A stretch of DNA of 64,000 bases from Hybos culiciformis (Eukaryota > Arthropoda > Insecta > Diptera > Hybotidae): the NCBI GenBank assembly GCA_964007475.1, contig OZ023273.1:14397922-14461921 (forward strand), read 5' to 3'. A program made the position numbers and the translations under genes. The notes beneath the pieces are model-generated. The model saw nothing but the letters and a program-made list of their open reading frames with translations, was not told the DNA's origin and ran no database searches. Below, piece after piece: positions 58,576 to 64,000 of this stretch. Numbering within the stretch: the first letter of the stretch is position 1; every line of letters starts with the position of its first letter.

Positions 58576-59294
58576 GGTGTTACTTTGATACTTAACTAAA
58601 ACCAGAAAGCATGTATATAAAGAGGAATCAGTCCCATACAAAAAAAAGAATTAATAAATTATTAAATATAAAAGAAATCTTTCAAATAAAAATTTAAGAG
58701 TTCATCGTCTCATTATAATCGTTGCACCCCAAAATACCTAATTTAAAGGAGGAAAATGGGAAGAAAATTTTGTTTCAGAAGCTATGAATGCATCATCGAT
58801 TATTGTCTAAAATGAAATTGTAGAAGAGAATAAACTTCACTTCAAGTGTGAACGCAAGAATCCTCTTAATTAGTTGATCTTTCAGAAAATTAATTTAATA
58901 CTTAGGTGTACCAAACATTTTTATAAATATTGAAAAACTAGGTGGTTTCCTTTTTTCAATATTGCAAAGGTACGAATAAAGTGGATTACCTACTTAATGT
59001 AAAAGTAAGACAAATGATCTAGACAAGAATTGAAAGCGACGTTTAATCATCCTTCTTTAAATAAAATATAAATGTAGCTATGTAATAGTTATAGTTACAT
59101 CGTTGACTTTTGTTTAACAAATCCATAATGAAATTAATTCAGAGAGCAATATTTAAGTTTGGCAGGACGTTGTAATAATCGACTAAAGACAATTTAACAA
59201 ATGAAACTTATAAGTAAAACTTATTTATTTGAACAATGCGAAAAATTAATCTCCTTATCAAATGAGATTATTTTATAGCTTAAAAATTTTTTTA
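58576..59294. other. Intergenic DNA between transposon cluster and repeat copy 1
   Basis: About 720 bp of AT-rich sequence. No gene, transposon end or RNA gene recognised. Confidence 0.6.
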
Positions 59295-59334
59295 AATAAA
59301 TTTCGTAAACGAAACTATTATAGAGAATAATATT
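59295..59334. repeat. 40-bp direct repeat, left flank of repeat copy 1
   Basis: The block containing TTTCGTAAACGAAACTATTA recurs at 59884-59923 with one mismatch, immediately on the other side of the 550-bp repeat. The centre TTTCGTAAACGAAA is itself palindromic. Confidence 0.9.
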
Positions 59335-59885
59335 AAACAGTTATTTTTAAAGCAACAGTTTTCTCAAATAACAAACAGCTGAATACTAAATGCTGCAACC
59401 AGCTTTTCCTAAACTTAAACAGATAAATAAATACTACAAAGCATTTTAAAAGTTCATTACAGCCAATTCCTAAAGATTATCTTATCAAAAAAACATCTGA
59501 AATATTACTTAATAAAGGTTGTTTGATATTTCAATGTTTTCAACAAAATTTTGGAACATTTTTAGCTATGTATTTAAATTGTAGGTTATTAATGTTTTAT
59601 GAACAATTGTTTTTTTTTTTAAATTTAACTTGTGAATTTAAGGGAAATATATATAATATATTATGTCATAATTTATGTAATATAATATATATATATATAA
59701 ATTAAAAAAGTAAAATATTATTTATTTCAAATGTATAAAAACGGTAGATGCAAATTTTTTAAGTCTGTAAGTCTAAAACTAAAATACATGTAAAAATGAC
59801 CTTAATGTCTATGAAATAAAAATCATGAGTTAATATTATCATGTTGGAATGCTGTTCAAATTATTTTTTAGTGGTTTTATTTGAA
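59331..59885. repeat. 550-bp repeat, copy 1 (downstream of the bHLH gene)
   Basis: About 97% identical to 62570-63118 in the same orientation. Begins TATTAAACAGTTATTTTTAA and ends GGTTTTATTTGAA. It has no terminal inverted repeats and no coding frame of note. Differences from copy 2 are about ten substitutions and a few small indels, mainly in TA/T runs. Confidence 0.92.
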
Positions 59886-59923
59886 TAAATTTCGTAAACG
59901 AAACTATTATAAAGAATAATATT
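59884..59923. repeat. 40-bp direct repeat, right flank of repeat copy 1
   Basis: Second copy of the 59295-59334 block (one difference, TAGAG versus TAAAG). Together they look like a 40-bp duplication bracketing the inserted repeat. Confidence 0.9.
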
Positions 59924-59957
59924 TTATTACATTGAAAATCATAACATTGTGTAAACT

Positions 59958-59963
59958 TTTATT
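59958..59963 (-). terminator. Candidate poly(A) signal of the bHLH gene
   Basis: AATAAA on the minus strand about 157 nt beyond the stop codon. It is the first such hexamer I see downstream; cleavage cannot be shown from sequence alone. Confidence 0.4.
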
Positions 59964-60119
59964 TAGTGATTTAAGTCTTTTAATTGGATTGAAATAAAGT
60001 AGGTAGGTACTCAAATTTAAATTTAACATAATTCATGTGAGGAATATAATGTTCAGAAAATTAGGACATTTTTATGTTCTGGGAAAAAAAAACTTTCATT
60101 TTCCATTGACTTCAAATTA

Positions 60120-60387
60120 TTAGTGATAATAGGCTGCGTACATTGTTGAAGTGTATGGGGGTGGGCAATTGTAAGGCCAAGGAGGAGCTGTTGGTAGATT
60201 AAATTCTGAACACATAGGTAATGTTGATGGTGTTGGCGTGTAAGAATATGGTGGCGTATTTGGTGGCTCAGGTGAATCATAATAATCATTACTTGGTGGC
60301 GTTCTACGTTCGCAAGTTCCATTCTTACAGCATTCTAAAGGCATTTTCAATTCCCTTTCTAAATGACTGATATAACTTATTGCAATT
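60120..60387 (-). CDS. bHLH gene exon 3 (residues 158-246, stop at 60120)
   Basis: Acceptor TTTTTTTTCTAG|AATTG, 268 nt ending TATTATCAC TAA. It encodes the rest of helix 2, [15 protein letters not shown], then a Pro/Tyr-rich tail ending [10 protein letters not shown]. The intron before it is only 56 nt, unlike every other intron in the window. An overlapping minus-strand frame (60053-60322) is a shadow. Confidence 0.88.
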
Positions 60388-62020
60388 CTAGAAAAAAAAA
60401 TATATTTTTTTTTTTGTAAATTTTATAAGAACATTTTTCTTACCTTAAACATTCAATTTTGGAATATTTCTTTCCAGATGGTTTGGATATCGGTAATCGG
60501 GCTCGTAAGCAATCAAATGATTTATTCATATCTCTCATTCTGGTCCGTTCTCGGTCACAGGCGGATTTCTTGTAGTCTACGTTATTAAAATCTTCGAATT
60601 ATTAAAAAAAATCTTTCATATTATAAATTTCTGCTGTTACTATATAGGATGATTAAAGAGTTTTATTTTAATGCTTGATTTTTATAATAGTTCGATTATT
60701 CCAACTTAAGAAAGGTTAACTAATGGGGTAGGTACAAAGAATAGTTTAAAATGTTGTGCAAGAAGAATTATTCTGTCACGGTGTTTTAAATAAAATTTTT
60801 TTTTTTCGAAATTATAACAAAAAGAAATTTACGAAAAAATATTAATTACTTAGTAACTAGGAAAATTAAAATTGTTCAAATTGCTACTTTGTTCATCGTT
60901 AATGAAAATTTGAAAATGAACGATGTTTTTATTAAGTTTATATGTATATGCATGAAATAGAAGAAAATAGTTATCTAGTGTATCTGCTCATTCTTTTATA
61001 AGTAAAAAGTTTGTTCAAGCTAAATTAGACGAACTATTGAATTTATTTTTATTAATATAAATCTTTTCGGTTGATACGAGGATGGATTTGACTTTCAAAA
61101 AGGCCAAGAAAATATTAAGAATGGAATTTTCTGGAAAAGTGCACCGATTAAGATTATGATTAGTATAACCACGTATGTTTTTGTTTTTAATAAATCTTCG
61201 AAAATGTAATAAAAATTATATTAATCTTATTTTGATGTGTTATAGGTAAAAAAGCCCGCTTTAATAGATAAAAAAAAAACATGAAGTAATTATTAAATAG
61301 GTAATATTAAAATAATATAAAAACAAACAAATACAAAAATCATAAAAACATTTTGAAGTATTTAATTTATATTTATCATAAGAAATTTATTTAAACAAAT
61401 TTCACTACGATTATTGTATTATTGTTGAGGAAAAGAAATTTAAACCTGATTACTCTGAATCAAGAGAGATGTTTAACATTAAATTTCAAATAATGTTTTT
61501 CTTTTTCAATTTTTTTTATTTATTTAATTTAATTTTCCTCATCCAATGTAAATCTCTTAATTTTTCACTTCAAAAGACTATTTTAAAATAATTAATTTTT
61601 TATTAAGGTATATTAATCATCTGGCCTAAGTAAGTTTCCTTTATAATTTAATATTTTAACAAATAAAACAAGAACTTCACCTTTTTCCATTTGTAATGCT
61701 TTTTCTTTCCATGATATATTTGGAATTCGAACAATTGGATGTTCCTGAACATCTGATGGTCTGTAAACAGCTGTCATGACTGGTGGTACTATGTCAGATT
61801 GATGCCAAATTGGTTGTAAAGGAGGTCGGAATATTTCATTTGACACATTTTTTATATTAGCTGAGGTTGAATTATTTTCAATACTACTATGACTTATAGG
61901 ATTTCCAATATCCAATATAATTTTTCGCTCACTATCACCACTATCCTCATAGTTTACAATAAAGTGGGATGGTGGAATGAAATGATGTTGACTTAAACGA
62001 TTCACATTGGATGGGTGCAT
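60120..62020 (-). CDS. bHLH transcription factor, Sage/Mesp-like candidate (3 exons)
   Basis: Coding join 62020-61681, 60576-60444, 60387-60120 (phases 1 and 2), about 246 residues. bHLH factors dimerise and bind E-box DNA in the nucleus. The domain spans about residues 118-171: basic region [14 protein letters not shown], helix 1 [11 protein letters not shown], loop ISKPSGKK, helix 2 [20 protein letters not shown]. The E-R-x-R core that contacts the E-box is present. The N-terminal ~113 residues are Ser/Asn/Pro-rich without a known domain. The C-terminal ~75 residues are Pro/Tyr-rich with several Cys (ECCKNGTC). The combination resembles the insect salivary-gland factor Sage and its Mesp-like relatives, but I assign this from memory of the family, so the orthology is tentative. 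Class and exon structure are secure. Confidence 0.88.
60444..60576 (-). CDS. bHLH gene exon 2 (residues 114-157, basic region to helix 2)
   Basis: Acceptor AATAACGTAG|ACTAC, donor GTTTAAG|GTAAGA, 133 nt, phase 1 in and phase 2 out. It encodes [20 protein letters not shown] then [20 protein letters not shown] and IECL. It is too short to appear as a large open frame, yet it carries the DNA-binding part. The acceptor has a poor pyrimidine tract, but the phase match to both neighbours is exact. Confidence 0.88.
60577..61680 (-). other. bHLH gene intron 1
   Basis: GT-AG intron of 1104 nt, donor GTGAAG. AT-rich with a slightly GC-richer stretch near 61075-61160 that has no recognisable coding content. 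Confidence 0.8.
61681..62020 (-). CDS. bHLH gene exon 1 (residues 1-113)
   Basis: ATG at 62020-62018; the donor GAAAAAG|GTGAAG leaves phase 1. It encodes the N-terminal segment starting [19 protein letters not shown] and including [12 protein letters not shown], ending [11 protein letters not shown]. The frame continues past the donor into intron for about 22 codons, which should be ignored. Within 50 nt upstream the minus strand has TTTATAAG and TTTATATA, possible TATA elements, implying a short 5' UTR. Confidence 0.85.
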
Positions 62021-62569
62021 TTTTAATTGCTAATGTATATAAAAGGAACAAAGCTTATAAATGCATGGATCAGCGATTTTTGTGATTGTTTTTGGTTCAA
62101 ATTTAAACGTTAAATTTATAATATTTATTTGAAGTGTAAAATATAAAAACAATAGGCACAATATTTTGTAAAAGAGCTTTAAAATTTTAAAAATATACAT
62201 TTAGTCTTATTTTATATTATTTTATTCATCTCGTACCGTTCATCATGAAAGCTAAAGCTAAGTTCGTGTCAGTAAAACAAAACAATGTATAGCCAAAGAA
62301 GTGTTTAACTTTCACAAATAATATAAGTGCCAATTTTTATCTCCAAAGTTTAGAAAACATAATTTAGTCTTGGTTATAAATTATTGAATACCAAACAAAC
62401 TGAGTAAAAGAAACTTCGAAGAACTCAGCATAAAATGAAGCAATATAATACTGATTAGAAATCAAATTCATATATGATGATTTCTCATTAATTACACAAA
62501 TATGATAGGTATGAAGAAAATGTGTCTACTTGAGCTTTCGCGAGGAAAACAAACACATATTGCACAGTA
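62021..62569. other. Upstream region of the bHLH gene
   Basis: About 550 bp between the bHLH start and repeat copy 2, presumably containing its promoter. No coding sequence seen. Confidence 0.5.
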
Positions 62570-63118
62570 TATTAAACAGTTATTTTTAAAGCAACAGTTT
62601 TCTCAAATAACAAACAGCTGAATACTAAATGCTGCAACCAGCTTTTCCTAGACTTAAACAGATAAATAAATACTACAAAGCATTTTAAAAGTTCATTACA
62701 GCCAATTCCTAAAGATTATCTTATCAAAAAAACATCTGAAATATTACTTAATAAAGGTTGTTTGATATTTCAATGTTTTCAACAAAATTTTGGAACATTT
62801 TTAGCTATTTAAATTGTAGGTTATTAATGTTTTATGAACATTTGTTTTTTTTTTTAATTTAACTTGTGAATTTAAGGGAAATATAATATATTATGTCATA
62901 ATTTATGTAATATAATATATATATATATATAAATTAAAAAAGTAAAATATTATTTATTTCAAATGTATAAAAACGGTAGATGCCAATTTTTTAAGTCTGT
63001 AAGTCTAAATTTAAAATACATGTAAAAATGATCTTATATGTCTATGAAATAAAAATCATGAGTTAATATTATCACGTTGGAATGCTGTTCAAATTATTTT
63101 TTAGTGGTTTCATTTGAA
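62570..63118. repeat. 550-bp repeat, copy 2 (upstream of the bHLH gene)
   Basis: Direct, ~97% identical partner of 59331-59885. It lacks the 40-bp flanking duplication that brackets copy 1. Its left neighbour is GCACAG and its right neighbour is CACAATATT. Confidence 0.92.
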
Positions 63119-63892
63119 CACAATATTATATATTTCAGAATTTATTCTTTGACTAGTCCAAAGAAATCAATCTTCTCAAGATACTTAGTATATAGAACTA
63201 GATATTTAAATGCAAAATATTTGAAATAAAAACATTTCTTATGCTAAATTTAAGTAGATATTATGAACAAGAAGACTATATTTCTTGAATTGATTTAAAT
63301 AAAAATAATTTTGATTTCATTTCGTCTCTAGTTAAATAAGAAATAAAAAATATAATACATATGCAACATTATTTTAGTAAATCAAATACTAATAATTTGT
63401 GGAGAACAATATAATAATTTGATGTTACGGCACCATCGGCTGAAATATTTAAATATTAATCTTCTTTTTTTTTGCTATTCAATTTTGAAATACTGCTTTT
63501 TGGGGGTAGGGAATTGGCAACATTAGTCATAACACTCGTAACAATACTTTTGTACAAAAGTGCAGGTGATGAAGTATAATTGTTCATCCTTCTTTTATCA
63601 ATTTTAAGCGCAATGAATGTATAATAAGCAAATAGCAATATGGGGAGATTTTTAAGATCAAACTTCTCTAATAGTCATAAAGAAGTTAGTTTGTACATTA
63701 TAATTTTATCTTATGTCCTAATTTTATATATTTTTAATATGAAAAATAAAAATAATCAGTTAAAATTTTTAACGCTTTAATTTTCAACAAATTCCAAATG
63801 GAACATACCTATTATAAAAATTTAGTTAAGTAAGTATATAAAATAATAATGTGTATGTATGTATATAAATATATAAGTAATATATAATACAT
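63119..63892. other. Intergenic DNA at the right side
   Basis: AT-rich. A 60-codon minus-strand frame at 63456-63638 has somewhat mixed composition (NNYTSSPALLYKSIVTSV), but I see no good acceptor and no recognisable domain, so it is not called as a gene. Confidence 0.4.
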
Positions 63893-64000
63893 CAGCGGTT
63901 CTTAGCATTTTATAGTAACGGCTCTCCTAATAACCAGCTCTTTATTTATATTATTTTGTAAATATTCAATATTTTACCACTTTACACACAAGTGGCTAGA
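63893..64000. mobile_element. Possible left end of a hAT element, cut by window edge
   Basis: CAGCGGTTCTTAGCATTTTA resembles the CAGNGGTTCT termini of many hAT elements. The other end would lie outside the window, so the target duplication cannot be checked. Confidence 0.35.

Noticed and set aside
63456..63638. 60-codon minus-strand frame with near-normal composition
   Set aside because: No convincing acceptor upstream and no recognisable domain; it could be a terminal exon of a neighbouring gene, but the sequence does not show it.

Overview
The window is AT-rich eukaryotic DNA with spliced genes, GT-AG introns, long poly-A/T runs and many small DNA transposons. The protein sequences indicate an insect; I cannot name the species. 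Bacterial features (operons, ribosome binding sites, CRISPR) are absent. Nearly all open reading frames found by simple six-frame scanning are chance AT-rich frames. The real coding sequence is a small set of exons, all on the minus strand.

Gene 1 is a PACS family gene (phosphofurin acidic cluster sorting protein; the Drosophila homologue is called KrT95D). It starts at 53350 and runs leftward off the window at position 1. Seven coding exons were joined by hand with consistent reading phase: 53350-53232, 11487-11089, 10115-9868, 6523-6183, 4685-4412, 2800-2720 and 511-1. They encode about 657 residues: the furin(cargo)-binding region, the acidic/serine-rich middle region and the start of the C-terminal region. 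The remaining 3' exons lie outside. Intron 1 is about 41.7 kb and fills most of the window. It contains transposons and, at 38881/38882, a near-ideal recursive-splicing (ratchet) site.

Gene 2 is a compact basic helix-loop-helix transcription factor of about 246 residues in three exons (62020-61681, 60576-60444, 60387-60120). It resembles the insect Sage / Mesp-like group. It lies upstream of the PACS gene in the same orientation and is flanked by two direct copies of a ~550 bp repeat (59331-59885 and 62570-63118).

The DNA between the two genes (54.07-58.57 kb) is a transposon cluster: a hAT remnant with a perfect 8-bp target duplication inside another terminal-inverted-repeat element, then foldback and MITE-like elements nested in each other. 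Inside PACS intron 1 are an 871 bp hAT element with a perfect 8-bp duplication, a 690 bp TA-flanked element directly beside it, a 118 bp hAT MITE, a 156 bp near-perfect palindrome and a 5'-truncated LINE with an A/T-rich tail. The rest of the noncoding DNA is AT-rich with no recognisable gene. I found no tRNA, rRNA or other RNA gene.
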